A DNA stretch of 34,436 bases from Gammaproteobacteria bacterium (GTDB lineage Bacteria; Pseudomonadota; Gammaproteobacteria; SG8-11). Made by a program: the position numbers and the translations under genes. The DNA lies in the NCBI GenBank assembly GCA_024641505.1, contig JAHECY010000041.1:1-34436 (forward strand), read 5' to 3'. This document shows, piece after piece, positions 19,953 through 28,272 of the stretch. The notes beneath the pieces were generated by a model. That model made no database searches. It saw nothing but the letters and a program-made list of their open reading frames with translations, and had not been told where the DNA came from. Each line of letters starts with the position of its first letter. Positions within the stretch are counted from its first letter, which is position 1.

Positions 19953-21170
19953 CTAGTGGTGCGCCGCCCATTGGACAGTGTTGAGATCGATGCCATCCTT
20001 GAACATCTCCCATAACGGCGACATTTCGCGTAGTTTCGCGATTTTGTCATGGACCAGCTTGATAACAAAGTCTACTTCCTGATCGGTAGTGAACCTGCCT
20101 AGAGTAAAACGGATAGAGCTGTGCGCCAATTCATCGCTGCGGCCCAGCGCTCGCAACACATAGGAAGGCTCGAGACTGGAGGAAGTGCACGCTGAACCGG
20201 ACGACACCGCCAGCTCCTTCATGGCCATGATCAGGGACTCCCCTTCCACAAAATTGAAGCTGACATTCAGATTATGTGGCACCCGGTGCTCCAGATCGCC
20301 ATTAAGATAGACTTCTTCAATGTCCTGGAGCCCGTGCCACAGGCGATCGCGCATAGCGCGAACGTGGGCGTTCTCCGACGCAAACTCCTCCCGTGCCAGG
20401 AGAAATGCCTCGCCCATTCCAACGATCTGGTGGGTCGGCAGCGTACCGGAGCGCAAACCGCGTTCATGCCCCCCGCCGTGCATTTGCGCTTCCAGCCGGA
20501 TGCGAGGTTTGCGACGCACATACAACGCGCCGATGCCTTTGGGTCCGTAAACTTTGTGCGCAGACAGTGACAGCAGATCCACTTGCATGGTCGTCACGTC
20601 GATGGGTGTTTTACCGGCACTCTGTGCGGCGTCTACGTGGAAAATTATACCTTTCGATTTCACCAGGGCGCCAATGGCGGCGATGTCCTGAATGACACCA
20701 ATTTCATTGTTAACGTGCATGATCGAAACAAGTACAGTGTCATCCCTTAGCACAGCCGCCAGCTTGTTGAGATCGATCAATCCGGAGGCTTCGGGATCGA
20801 GATAAGTAACCTCAAAACCTTCCCGTTCCAGTTGCCGGCAGGTATCCAGAACCGCTTTGTGCTCGGTCTTGCAGGTAACAATGTGCCGGCCTTTTTTCTG
20901 GTAAAAATGGGCTGCGCCCTTGATGGCCAGATTATCGGATTCCGTGGCGCCGGAGGTCCAAATGATTTCCTTGGGATCGGCGTTGATCAGCGCCGCGACC
21001 TGTTGTCGCGCCAGCTCTACCGCCTCTTCGGCATGCCAACCGTAGGCATGGGAGCGGGACGCAGGATTTCCAAATTCAACGTCAGGCGTAAGATATTCCA
21101 TCATTTTCTTCGCCACGCGGGGATCAACTGGCGTGGTTGCAGAATAATCCATATAAATCGGACGCTTCAT
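19953..21170 (-). CDS. iscS: Cysteine desulfurase IscS
   Basis: This 405-residue PLP enzyme takes sulfur from cysteine for Fe-S clusters and tRNA thiolation. Visible are the PLP-lysine region [13 protein letters not shown] and the active-site loop [17 protein letters not shown] with the persulfide Cys. The C-terminus [20 protein letters not shown] matches housekeeping IscS, so the gene end is intact and the missing iscU is not due to a truncated iscS. The start is ATG 21170 ([19 protein letters not shown]). It is preceded by a 267-bp gap after iscR. Confidence 0.97.
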   Translation of the reverse strand: MKRPIYMDYSATTPVDPRVAKKMMEYLTPDVEFGNPASRSHAYGWHAEEAVELARQQVAALINADPKEIIWTSGATESDNLAIKGAAHFYQKKGRHIVTCKTEHKAVLDTCRQLEREGFEVTYLDPEASGLIDLNKLAAVLRDDTVLVSIMHVNNEIGVIQDIAAIGALVKSKGIIFHVDAAQSAGKTPIDVTTMQVDLLSLSAHKVYGPKGIGALYVRRKPRIRLEAQMHGGGHERGLRSGTLPTHQIVGMGEAFLLAREEFASENAHVRAMRDRLWHGLQDIEEVYLNGDLEHRVPHNLNVSFNFVEGESLIMAMKELAVSSGSACTSSSLEPSYVLRALGRSDELAHSSIRFTLGRFTTDQEVDFVIKLVHDKIAKLREMSPLWEMFKDGIDLNTVQWAAHH

Positions 21171-21437
21171 CAATTCAATTCTCGTCAAAGATGTTGAGAA
21201 AAAATCAAGGGTATTAAAAAAGCAGATGTGGAACCACTCCCCAATAGGGGTACCACCGCGCAAGCGGCGCTGCCAAAACTATTATTATCGATTTAGGCTG
21301 TAGAAAAATCCCCACTTGGGAAAAACTTTCTCTCGCTGACAGGCGCCGTCTTTTTGCGCGACTGCCAGACCCCCACTCCCTTCAATGGCTGCAGCGGTCT
21401 TTGCGAGAGAAATATTTAGTCCCCATTGACGAGAACG
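21171..21437 (-). promoter_or_regulatory. Structured iscR-iscS intergenic leader
   Basis: The 267-bp gap holds no convincing gene but several short hairpins. ATTGACG/CGTCAAT with a 4-nt loop (21425-21442) overlaps the iscR stop. On the minus strand TCCC-AAGTG-GGGA followed by TTTTT (near 21310-21326) looks like a weak terminator. CCGC-TTGC-GCGG and CCCC-TATT-GGGG lie closer to iscS. In E. coli this interval controls iscR versus iscS-UA mRNA stability; a similar role here is inference. Confidence 0.4.
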
Positions 21438-21908
21438 TCAATTCGTTGCATGGAATACCCGTTGTTCAATGATTCGTTTCTCCTGGCGCTCGGCCACTTC
21501 CTGAATTGCTCGGTTTTCCACCAAATGTCCAAGACTGATGCCACTGAGAAATTCAAAAATCTTGTCACTGAGATCACACCACAGCTCATGGGTCAGACAG
21601 GAGTCATTATCCTGGCAGTTACCCTTACCTTCACAACGCCGTGCATCAATTTTTTCGTCAACCGCGGTAATTACATCAACCACGGCGATTTGCTTTGCAT
21701 CACGACTCAACCGGTATCCACCACCGGGGCCTCGGGCGCTGGAGACCAGCCCGTTCTTCCGTAATTTGGAGAATAGTTGTTCAAGATAAGACAGAGAAAT
21801 TCCCTGACGTTGAGAAATATCGGCGAGTGTAATCGGGCCCTTGTGATCGTGAATGGCAAGATCCAACATCGCGGTCACCGCATAACGGCCTTTTGTCGTC
21901 AATCGCAT
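21438..21908 (-). CDS. iscR: Fe-S-sensing Rrf2-family repressor IscR
   Basis: This 156-residue Rrf2-type winged-helix regulator ([20 protein letters not shown]) carries the [2Fe-2S] ligands Cys92, Cys98, Cys104 and His107 in [21 protein letters not shown] (identical numbering to E. coli). With its cluster it represses the isc operon; loss of cluster relieves repression. Autoregulation of the downstream genes is expected from the family and the position at the operon head. Confidence 0.97.
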   Translation of the reverse strand: MRLTTKGRYAVTAMLDLAIHDHKGPITLADISQRQGISLSYLEQLFSKLRKNGLVSSARGPGGGYRLSRDAKQIAVVDVITAVDEKIDARRCEGKGNCQDNDSCLTHELWCDLSDKIFEFLSGISLGHLVENRAIQEVAERQEKRIIEQRVFHATN

Positions 21909-22032
21909 TGTCGCGTTTCCTTTTTCAGCTTCATTCTAAAAAGTTGCATTTGAAATATACCTTAAATTTTCCAGATTGTCTCAAATTCCTGACAAGAGAG
22001 AACAGTATATTACTTGCGTAATTTATAAGTAA

Positions 22033-22061
22033 ATTTCAACAAAACCCAGTGGCTGTGTCAA
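22033..22061 (-). promoter_or_regulatory. Candidate iscR promoter
   Basis: On the minus strand TTGACA (22061-22056) and TGAAAT (22038-22033) are spaced by 17 bp, about 125 bp before the iscR ATG, inside the 181-bp cysE-iscR gap. Closer to iscR a dyad TTGTC-N10-GACAA (21976-21995) could be a regulator site. I could not match an IscR consensus with confidence. Confidence 0.35.
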
Positions 22062-22089
22062 GTTAATTCCTCCTGCGTTTATAAGTCTT

Positions 22090-22887
22090 TTATTTGCCAG
22101 CCTTTTCTTTAATCGTGTCCCGAACAACAGCAGTAACCGGACTGATTTCACAAGAATCCAACTGAGGCAATTTATCAACATTAAACTCAAGGTTTATCTC
22201 TTTAATTGCGGTACACATGGTCTCCAGCCGGCTATCCACAGCGTGAAGATGGTCTAACATGCAGTTGATGGCATGCGCCACAGGGTCCGGCATGTCCTGG
22301 GTAGTACCGTAGGCATCGAAGCCAATCTTCCGGGCCATGGCTTCACGCGCCTCATTCACACCGTCCGACTGACGCGGCACCATGCGCCCTGGCACACCTA
22401 CCACTGTCGAATTATCCGGCACATCTTTCACCACGACAGCATTGGAACCGATGCGGCTCCCGGCGCCGATATAAATTGGCCCCAATACTTTGGCCCCCGC
22501 GCCCACCACTACGCCATTGCCCAGAGTCGGGTGACGCTTCCCCTTCTCCCAACTGGTCCCTCCCAAGGTAACACCATGGTAGAGCGTGCAATCGTTACCG
22601 ATTTCCGCGGTCTCTCCAATAACCACACCCATGCCATGATCGATGAAAAATCGTTTGCCGATGGTGGCACCGGGATGGATTTCAATCCCGGTAAGCCAGC
22701 GTGCGATGCCGGACATGAAACGCGCCAGCCACTTTATCCCCAACGACCAGAGAACATGATTAAATCGGTGGGCCACGACCGCGTGTACGCCCGGATAGGT
22801 GGTAATGACTTCAAATACATTACGAGCTGCAGGGTCGCGCTCGAAGACACATCTGATGTCTTCTATGATATCCCCCAGAAAAGCCAT
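22090..22887 (-). CDS. cysE: Serine O-acetyltransferase
   Basis: This 265-residue left-handed beta-helix (hexapeptide-repeat) enzyme makes O-acetylserine, the direct precursor of cysteine. The active-site segment reads [26 protein letters not shown] (split here: [11 protein letters not shown], then [12 protein letters not shown]). The catalytic His is in DHGMG, and Glu stands where the long enteric form has Asp, as in the short EpsC-like SAT group. Placement between trmJ and iscR is conserved in Pseudomonas and fits cysteine supply to IscS. Confidence 0.94.
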   Translation of the reverse strand: MAFLGDIIEDIRCVFERDPAARNVFEVITTYPGVHAVVAHRFNHVLWSLGIKWLARFMSGIARWLTGIEIHPGATIGKRFFIDHGMGVVIGETAEIGNDCTLYHGVTLGGTSWEKGKRHPTLGNGVVVGAGAKVLGPIYIGAGSRIGSNAVVVKDVPDNSTVVGVPGRMVPRQSDGVNEAREAMARKIGFDAYGTTQDMPDPVAHAINCMLDHLHAVDSRLETMCTAIKEINLEFNVDKLPQLDSCEISPVTAVVRDTIKEKAGK

Positions 22888-22958
22888 AGCAGTTACTCAC
22901 GGTTGTTGGTCGCAGGACTGCTGTCCACACGAACCTGGTTAACACCCCTTTCCCAGGG

Positions 22959-23693
22959 TTACTCGGAAGTCTCAAACTTCTTCTGCACTGAAGTGAGGAT
23001 TCCGCGCAGAATATTCAACTCCATCTTATCAGGCCGCAGGCGGTTAAACATACGTTTGAGCCGCCGACTCAGCTGTCTTGGATTGGCGGGATCATAAAAT
23101 CCCACCTGCTGCAGCACCTCCAGCAAGTGCAGATAAAACCGATCCATGTCGTCACCGGTGGCATAGTCCTCGTCCACTGCGGCCACAGCCGGGGCGGACA
23201 GCTGCGCCATGCGACACTCATACCCCAAAACCTGCACGGCACTGCCGATATTAAGAGAAGCGTATTCCGGGTTGGCTGGGATATGCACCAGATAATGACA
23301 ATGCTCCAATTCCTGATTGGTCAGCCCGATTCGCTCCCGGCCGAAGACCAGGGCGCTGTTGACAGCCGGGGGTTCCTGAGCGATACGTTCGCCACACTGG
23401 CGCGCATCCAGTTGGGGCCATGAGATCGTGCGCAAGCGCGCACTGGCCCCGAAGACCAAAGCGCAGTCCGCCACGGCTTCCTCAAGACTGGCGACACACC
23501 GGGCCCGATGCAACACATCATCCGCCCCCGAAGCACGGGCGGTGGCGTCTGGATGCGGGAAGTAGTCGGGATTCACCAGCACCAGGTGCTCCAAACCCAT
23601 GGTCTTCATGGCTCGGGCGACAGCGCCAATGTTTCCCGGGTGAGAGGTATTAACAAGAACTATACGGATATTCTCGAGCATGGTTCGCTTCAT
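22959..23693 (-). CDS. trmJ: tRNA (cytidine/uridine-2'-O-)-methyltransferase TrmJ
   Basis: This 244-residue SPOUT-class methyltransferase has NTSHPGNIGAVARAMKTMGL at the N-terminus, ALVFGRERIGLTNQEL in the middle and the SAM-binding knot segment IPANPEYASLNIGSAVQVLGYE. TrmJ 2'-O-methylates position 32 of tRNAs. The start may be ATG 23693 or ATG 23681 (MLENIRIVLVNTSHPGN, with a GAAGCGA site); the choice is uncertain. It is divergent from suhB and upstream of cysE by 71 bp. Confidence 0.94.
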   Translation of the reverse strand: MKRTMLENIRIVLVNTSHPGNIGAVARAMKTMGLEHLVLVNPDYFPHPDATARASGADDVLHRARCVASLEEAVADCALVFGASARLRTISWPQLDARQCGERIAQEPPAVNSALVFGRERIGLTNQELEHCHYLVHIPANPEYASLNIGSAVQVLGYECRMAQLSAPAVAAVDEDYATGDDMDRFYLHLLEVLQQVGFYDPANPRQLSRRLKRMFNRLRPDKMELNILRGILTSVQKKFETSE

Positions 23694-23860
23694 GGAGGAA
23701 TTACGGGATATGTTACCGGGATCGCCGTCGATTTACGACGCCGCCATAAAGAATCCCCCGGAGAACCGGCACATACCGCATTTTAACCGGCGATCCTGTT
23801 ACAATGCGTGCTCGCTTCCGTGAGCACCGGAAGGTTGTAGAACATCCTTGGAATACTCGC

Positions 23861-24655
23861 ATGCACCCATTACTCAATATCGCCACCCGGGCCGCCCGTA
23901 ACGCCGGTAAAATCATCACCCGTTCCATGAACAAACTGGAATCCCTGGAAGTCACCACGAAGTCACAAAACGATTTCGTCAGCGAAGTGGACTTCCAGGC
24001 GGAACAGGCCATTATCGAAACCATACGCAAAGCCTATCCCGATCATGGCATCATGGCGGAGGAAAGCGGTATCCACCCGGGCGATGAATATCAATGGATC
24101 ATCGACCCCCTTGACGGCACGACAAACTATTTACACGGCTTCCCCCAATTCGCTGTTTCCATCGGCATCAAACACCGCGACCGGCTCTCTTACGGGGTCG
24201 TCTATGACCCGCTGCGGGAAGAACTGTTTACCGCGGCACGCGGCGAGGGTGCACAACTGAACAGCAAACGTATTCGGGTATCGAAACGCCAAAGCCTGGA
24301 TGGCGCGTTGCTGGGCACGGGGTTCCCTTTTCGGGAACAACGGTATCTGGATGCTTACCTCAAGACTTTCGCCGCACTGGTGGGCCAAACCGCAGGTATC
24401 CGACGCCCAGGCTCAGCCGCCCTGGATCTGGCTTATGTGGCCGCAGGCCGCACCGATGGATTCTGGGAGTTTGGACTCAGCCCCTGGGACATGGCGGCCG
24501 GTGTGGTATTGATTCAGGAAGCAGGAGGCCTGGTTGGCGATTTTGCCGGCGACAACAATTATCTGGACAAAGGCAATGTGGTGGCAGGTAATCCCAAAGT
24601 TTTCAAAGCGATTCTGCAGGCCATCCGACCACACCTCCCGGACGGCCTGCTCTAA
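23861..24655 (+). CDS. suhB: Inositol-1-monophosphatase family protein SuhB
   Basis: This 264-residue Mg-dependent phosphatase has the family motifs EESG (Glu67/Glu68), IDPLDGTTNYLHGFP (Asp82, Asp85) and LSPWDMAAGVVLIQEAGG. SuhB hydrolyses inositol monophosphate and in E. coli also acts in rRNA transcription antitermination complexes. ATG 23861 gives the usual length and N-terminus; the frame is open upstream to 23804. A hairpin CTTCCG/CGGAAG (23815-23833) and a TACAAT -10-like hexamer (23800-23805) lie upstream. It is the only plus-strand gene in the core block. Confidence 0.95.
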   Translation: MHPLLNIATRAARNAGKIITRSMNKLESLEVTTKSQNDFVSEVDFQAEQAIIETIRKAYPDHGIMAEESGIHPGDEYQWIIDPLDGTTNYLHGFPQFAVSIGIKHRDRLSYGVVYDPLREELFTAARGEGAQLNSKRIRVSKRQSLDGALLGTGFPFREQRYLDAYLKTFAALVGQTAGIRRPGSAALDLAYVAAGRTDGFWEFGLSPWDMAAGVVLIQEAGGLVGDFAGDNNYLDKGNVVAGNPKVFKAILQAIRPHLPDGLL

Positions 24656-24715
24656 ATCTGATCTTTTACTGCTTCATCCCCTTCTCCCTGCTGTTTACGC
24701 AGGGCGAGGATCCCG

Positions 24716-25051
24716 TTACGCTCCCGACGTCAAATCCGGCTTGCGTTTCATTTCCTCCCAGCGGGTAAGGGCCTCTTGTGCCTTCTTAAAACCGGATTTG
24801 GCGGACTTGTTGATCCAGCTCTTGGCTTCCTGCTCATTCGGATCGGTACCATGTCCGAAGAAATGCATCATACCGATCTGAAATTGGGCACAGCCATCAC
24901 CCTGCTTCGCTAATGCCGCAAATGTTTTCATGGCACTCTTGGCGTCGCCATCCATGTATTGCTCCATGCCCGAGATACAATCTGCTGCATTGACACCGGA
25001 ACAACTTACCAGTAAGCCTATGACGACAAAAACTCTATTCACCATGTTCAT
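24716..25051 (-). CDS. Small secreted Sel1-repeat protein
   Basis: This 111-residue protein has a signal peptide (VNRVFVVIGLLVSCSGVNAADC) and Sel1-like helical repeats (SAMKTFAALAKQGDGCAQFQIGMMHFFGHGTDPN; EAKSWINKSAKSGFKKAQEAL when read in pieces). Sel1 proteins are usually protein-interaction modules; no specific role can be assigned. The start could be ATG 25051 or ATG 25045; a GGGGGAG stretch lies about 12 nt before the first. It is convergent with suhB and downstream of petC. Confidence 0.8.
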   Translation of the reverse strand: MNMVNRVFVVIGLLVSCSGVNAADCISGMEQYMDGDAKSAMKTFAALAKQGDGCAQFQIGMMHFFGHGTDPNEQEAKSWINKSAKSGFKKAQEALTRWEEMKRKPDLTSGA

Positions 25052-25207
25052 GCAAGAAACAACTCCCCCGGTTCGGTCAGCGGACATCCCCAAGGATATC
25101 CTGCAGTATTGTATAACTATCTGGACGACGTTACGCTGTTATATCGGCACGGCTGCGCCTACTTTAAGAGAAGTTGGGTGGGAGTTTCAATTGAAAGTTG
25201 AGAATCC

Positions 25208-25234
25208 GAGGAGGCGCGCGCTTGACGCCTCCTC
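25208..25234 (-). terminator. Hairpin between petC and the Sel1 gene
   Basis: GAGGAGGCG (25208-25216) and CGCCTCCTC (25226-25234) form a perfect 9-bp stem with a 9-nt loop, 61 bp past the petC stop. The minus-strand tail (GGATTCTCAACTTTC) is only weakly T-rich, so this may be an imperfect terminator or a 3'-end stabilising hairpin for petABC. Confidence 0.5.
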
Positions 25235-25295
25235 CTGACTAAAAATACATCGCCGTTACATATTCACATTTAAGGTGTGATATTCGTCATCGGTG

Positions 25296-25943
25296 CTAGT
25301 GAACGTCAGCCCAAATGCGACGTTTCATCACCCCCAACATCAGGGTAAAAATAATCAAATAGATCAAAACATAGAAACCCAAGGACTCGCGTTCCTCCGC
25401 ATTGGGATCCGACGCCCATTCCAGAAACGATGCGACTTTCTTCATGGATTCCTGGAATGCCTTCTTATCCGGTCCCTCGCCCATGGCCGCAACGCCCAGC
25501 ACATCGGGCATACGAATCCCCGGGAACAGGTGATTGTCCACATTTCCGTCTGCGCGCATGTAGAAGTTATTGAACAAGGTATAGACATAGCGCCCCTTCC
25601 CCGCACGCGCCTTGGCAATGAGCGACAGGTCCGGGGGAACCACTCCGTAAGTATCCTTCAACATATCCGGCGGCGACAAACTCATGATGGGCGCGGTCAT
25701 TTCCGCCGCTCCGCGCAAATCGTCGATCTCCTGCTGGGAAAAGCCGACCGCCTGCAAATCCCGGTATTTGATGTATTTTAAATTGTGACAACCGGTGCAC
25801 ACCGTGAGCACAACTTCCGCACCCTGCTTGCGGGTGCCGGCATCATGCGCCAGATCCACCTGCATCAGCGGCACTTCACCACCGGAGGCCCAGACCGACA
25901 ACGGCGCTATCATTAGCGTAAAAAGGATCTCTATTTTTTTCAT
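25296..25943 (-). CDS. petC: Cytochrome c1 of the bc1 complex
   Basis: This 215-residue protein has a signal peptide (first ~19 residues), the heme c motif CTGCH at residues 49-53 (VLTVCTGCHNLKYIKYRDL), a likely Met ligand in FPGIRMPDVL, and a C-terminal membrane anchor (FYVLIYLIIFTLMLGVMKRRIW). It passes electrons from the Rieske protein to soluble cytochrome c. Its ATG overlaps the petB stop by 4 nt, showing translational coupling. Confidence 0.96.
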   Translation of the reverse strand: MKKIEILFTLMIAPLSVWASGGEVPLMQVDLAHDAGTRKQGAEVVLTVCTGCHNLKYIKYRDLQAVGFSQQEIDDLRGAAEMTAPIMSLSPPDMLKDTYGVVPPDLSLIAKARAGKGRYVYTLFNNFYMRADGNVDNHLFPGIRMPDVLGVAAMGEGPDKKAFQESMKKVASFLEWASDPNAEERESLGFYVLIYLIIFTLMLGVMKRRIWADVH

Positions 25944-27214
25944 TCTTGTTCCCGCCTGCGTTCGTTTTTACGCCGATCTTTTTCGCGTCGGCGCCGATCG
26001 TCGTCCTTTTCCTCAGCAATCATAGCCATGACTTCCTGAGGTAAACCACGCACGAACAACCAGGCCTCCTCCTTCTTGGACATGATGGGCAATAACATAA
26101 ACATGGAGAAATAAATCGTGGTGGCAATGCGTCCGATGATCGTCATCTCATCCGTGGCAGGCTGCGCCCCAACATAGGTCAATAACGCGATATCCAGCAC
26201 GAACACTCCGAACATTGCCCGGTATAAGGGACGGTAGCGTGATCCCCCGGGAATCTTACTGCGATCCAGATAGGGCATTGCCGCAAACACCATCACGGAC
26301 AGCGTCATCGCGACCACGCCTCCCAACATATCGGGAATAGCGCGTAAAATGGCGTAAAACGGCAGAAAATACCATTCCGGAACAATATGCGGCGGAGTCT
26401 GCAGCGGATTCGCCGGAATATTATTGTCCGGTTCGATAAAAAAATCCGGACTGAAAAATACGAACGCGCAAAAAATGATAAGAAACACACCGAGACCAAA
26501 CAGGTCTTTGAAAGTGAAATAGGGGTGCAGAGAGATATTCTCTTCCGCACGCAGATTGATACCCGACGGATTGCTGCTGCGCACGAAGTGCAAGGCCACC
26601 AAATGAACCAACACGATACCGCAGATGAGGAACGGGAAGAAAAAATGCAAGACGAAAAAGCGGTTGATGGTCGCATCACCCACCACGAAATCACCGCGCA
26701 ACCAGACCACCACATCGCCACCGATAATCGGGGTTGCGCCAAACAGATTCGTGATCACCTGCGCTCCCCAATACGACATCTGGCCCCACGGCAACAGATA
26801 ACCCATGAATGCCGTCGCCATCAGCGACAGTAACAAGACCTGGCCGGTCCACCACATGATTTCCCGCGGCGCCCGAAAGGATCCGTAGTACAGGGTGCGC
26901 GCCATATGGATATAAATCACGGCAAAAAAGGCCGACGCCCCCGTGGAATGCAGGTAACGCAGCAACCAGCCGTAATTCACTTCACGCATAATATGTTCGA
27001 TGGAATCGAACGCAAGTTTCGCGTCAGGTTTGTAATGCATGGCGAGGAACACGCCACTGACAATCTGCAACAACAGGACAAAACCTGCCAGGAAACCAAA
27101 ATTCCACCAATAGCTCAGATTGCGCGGAACTTTATATTCCGTTAACTCGTGTTTTACAAATGCGGTGAAGGGAAAACGTCTGTCGATCCACTCTATGACC
27201 GGATGTTTACTCAT
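25940..27214 (-). CDS. petB: Cytochrome b of the bc1 complex
   Basis: This 424-residue multi-span protein holds both b hemes and the quinol sites. Visible are the His pairs in LLRYLHSTGASAFF and VIYIHMARTLYYGS and in VLHFFFPF and VHLVALHFV, and the Qo-site motif PEWYFLPFYAILR. The C-terminal ~25 residues are extremely charged (EEKDDDRRRREKDRRKN), unusual for the family. It lies 8 bp after petA. Confidence 0.97.
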   Translation of the reverse strand: MSKHPVIEWIDRRFPFTAFVKHELTEYKVPRNLSYWWNFGFLAGFVLLLQIVSGVFLAMHYKPDAKLAFDSIEHIMREVNYGWLLRYLHSTGASAFFAVIYIHMARTLYYGSFRAPREIMWWTGQVLLLSLMATAFMGYLLPWGQMSYWGAQVITNLFGATPIIGGDVVVWLRGDFVVGDATINRFFVLHFFFPFLICGIVLVHLVALHFVRSSNPSGINLRAEENISLHPYFTFKDLFGLGVFLIIFCAFVFFSPDFFIEPDNNIPANPLQTPPHIVPEWYFLPFYAILRAIPDMLGGVVAMTLSVMVFAAMPYLDRSKIPGGSRYRPLYRAMFGVFVLDIALLTYVGAQPATDEMTIIGRIATTIYFSMFMLLPIMSKKEEAWLFVRGLPQEVMAMIAEEKDDDRRRREKDRRKNERRREQE

Positions 27215-27222
27215 TATTCCCC

Positions 27223-27735
27223 CTAGGCCTTGCCAATGATGATTTTATTGTCGGTGACAAACTGATAGGGCGGCAATTCGAGATTGCGTGGCGCCGGCCC
27301 TTTGAGAATTCGTCCCGACAAATCATACTGGCTACCGTGACAGGGGCAAGACCATCCGGTCGCACTGCGATTAGGCACGCAACCCAGGTGCGTACAAATG
27401 CCCACTATCACCAGCCATTCCGGCTTGATCACCCGCTGACCATCGGGCTGGGGGTCCTTACCACCGGGACTTTCGTTCATGGCCCGGATCTGATCCTCGG
27501 TACGATGCACGATGAAAACCGGCTTACCCTGCCAGGCAATGGTCTTGGCTTCGCCCTTGGATATCGATCCGATATCGACTTCGGTTGTCGCTTTCGAAAG
27601 TACGTCGGTGGCGGGATTCATACTGCTCACCAGCGGCCAGCACGCGGCTGCCGCTCCAGCGCCGCCAACCACCGCAGTGGCTTTACCTAAGAAATCACGT
27701 CGTTGGGGGTCTTTTACTTTGTCATCGTCAGACAT
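27223..27735 (-). CDS. petA: Ubiquinol-cytochrome c reductase Rieske iron-sulfur subunit
   Basis: This 170-residue protein has a Tat-type N-terminus (QRRDFLGKATAVVGGAG) that also forms its membrane anchor. The Rieske [2Fe-2S] motifs are CTHLGC (Cys114, His116) and SCPCHGSQYD (Cys130, His133). The start is ATG 27735 (MSDDDKVKDPQRRDF) with GAGAGAAC upstream; the frame is open to 27834 but lacks family features there. It heads petABC, which transfers electrons from quinol to cytochrome c. Confidence 0.96.
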   Translation of the reverse strand: MSDDDKVKDPQRRDFLGKATAVVGGAGAAAACWPLVSSMNPATDVLSKATTEVDIGSISKGEAKTIAWQGKPVFIVHRTEDQIRAMNESPGGKDPQPDGQRVIKPEWLVIVGICTHLGCVPNRSATGWSCPCHGSQYDLSGRILKGPAPRNLELPPYQFVTDNKIIIGKA

Positions 27736-27823
27736 ATCGTTCTCTCGGTTATTCCTACGCATGGCCGCAACTTCACGGCCCACCCTCTGGGCAACCCCCA
27801 CTCGCGAACCGCAAAACGGCCCC

Positions 27824-27849
27824 GAATATATCAAGAATATTCGAATATT
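27824..27849. promoter_or_regulatory. AT-rich palindromic region upstream of petA
   Basis: The petA-kinase gap is 537 bp. About 90 bp before petA lie three GAATAT hexamers (27824, 27835, 27843) and a perfect 14-bp palindrome AATATTCGAATATT (27836-27849), in an AT-rich tract that contrasts with the flanks. This may be an operator or promoter region for petABC, or shared with genes to the right. No clean -35/-10 pair could be assigned. Confidence 0.4.
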
Positions 27850-27947
27850 AATATATTAGGTAATGCAAATATTTTTTAGTGTATGCAAATTTTTACTTAT
27901 AATGCTACGCCTGCCGGAACCTTACCTTTAATATAGACTGGTCCTTA

Positions 27948-28154
27948 TTATCGTAAATACCGATTATGGCCTATCTCTATCCCTTTGATAATGGTCAACT
28001 CATGTTGCCGACCATAGTAAATCGCGCCCGCGGGACATTGTTGCAAAATATCCGCCAACTTGGCTTGCCAGGCCTGAACCCTTAATGTGAAAATGCGTGT
28101 CGAACATTTGTAAAGCATGGGATAACAGAACGTTGCCACGGCAAAACGGCACAT
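27948..28154 (-). CDS. Possible small hypothetical protein
   Basis: A 68-codon frame whose second half (VQAWQAKLADILQQCPAGA, then IYYGRQHELTIIKGIEIGH) looks protein-like, while the first third (MCRFAVATFCYPMLYKCS) does not. No Shine-Dalgarno precedes ATG 28154. It could be a short gene, a decayed remnant, or chance. I do not recognise it. It is the only coding candidate in the 537-bp petA-kinase gap. Confidence 0.25.
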   Translation of the reverse strand: MCRFAVATFCYPMLYKCSTRIFTLRVQAWQAKLADILQQCPAGAIYYGRQHELTIIKGIEIGHNRYLR

Positions 28155-28272
28155 AGGGAGATGTCGACAATCTTCATGCGGGATCCCTCACCCGCAACAT
28201 TCAGGCTGATCGCGGCCTTCATGTTGTTGCATAATATTTTATAAATGAGTATGGCCTACTAGATTGTCATTC

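Noticed and set aside
24686-24704. CCCTGC/GCAGGG hairpin between suhB and the Sel1 gene as a terminator
   Set aside because: The stem is only 6 bp and neither strand has a T-run after it, so it is not called as a terminator.
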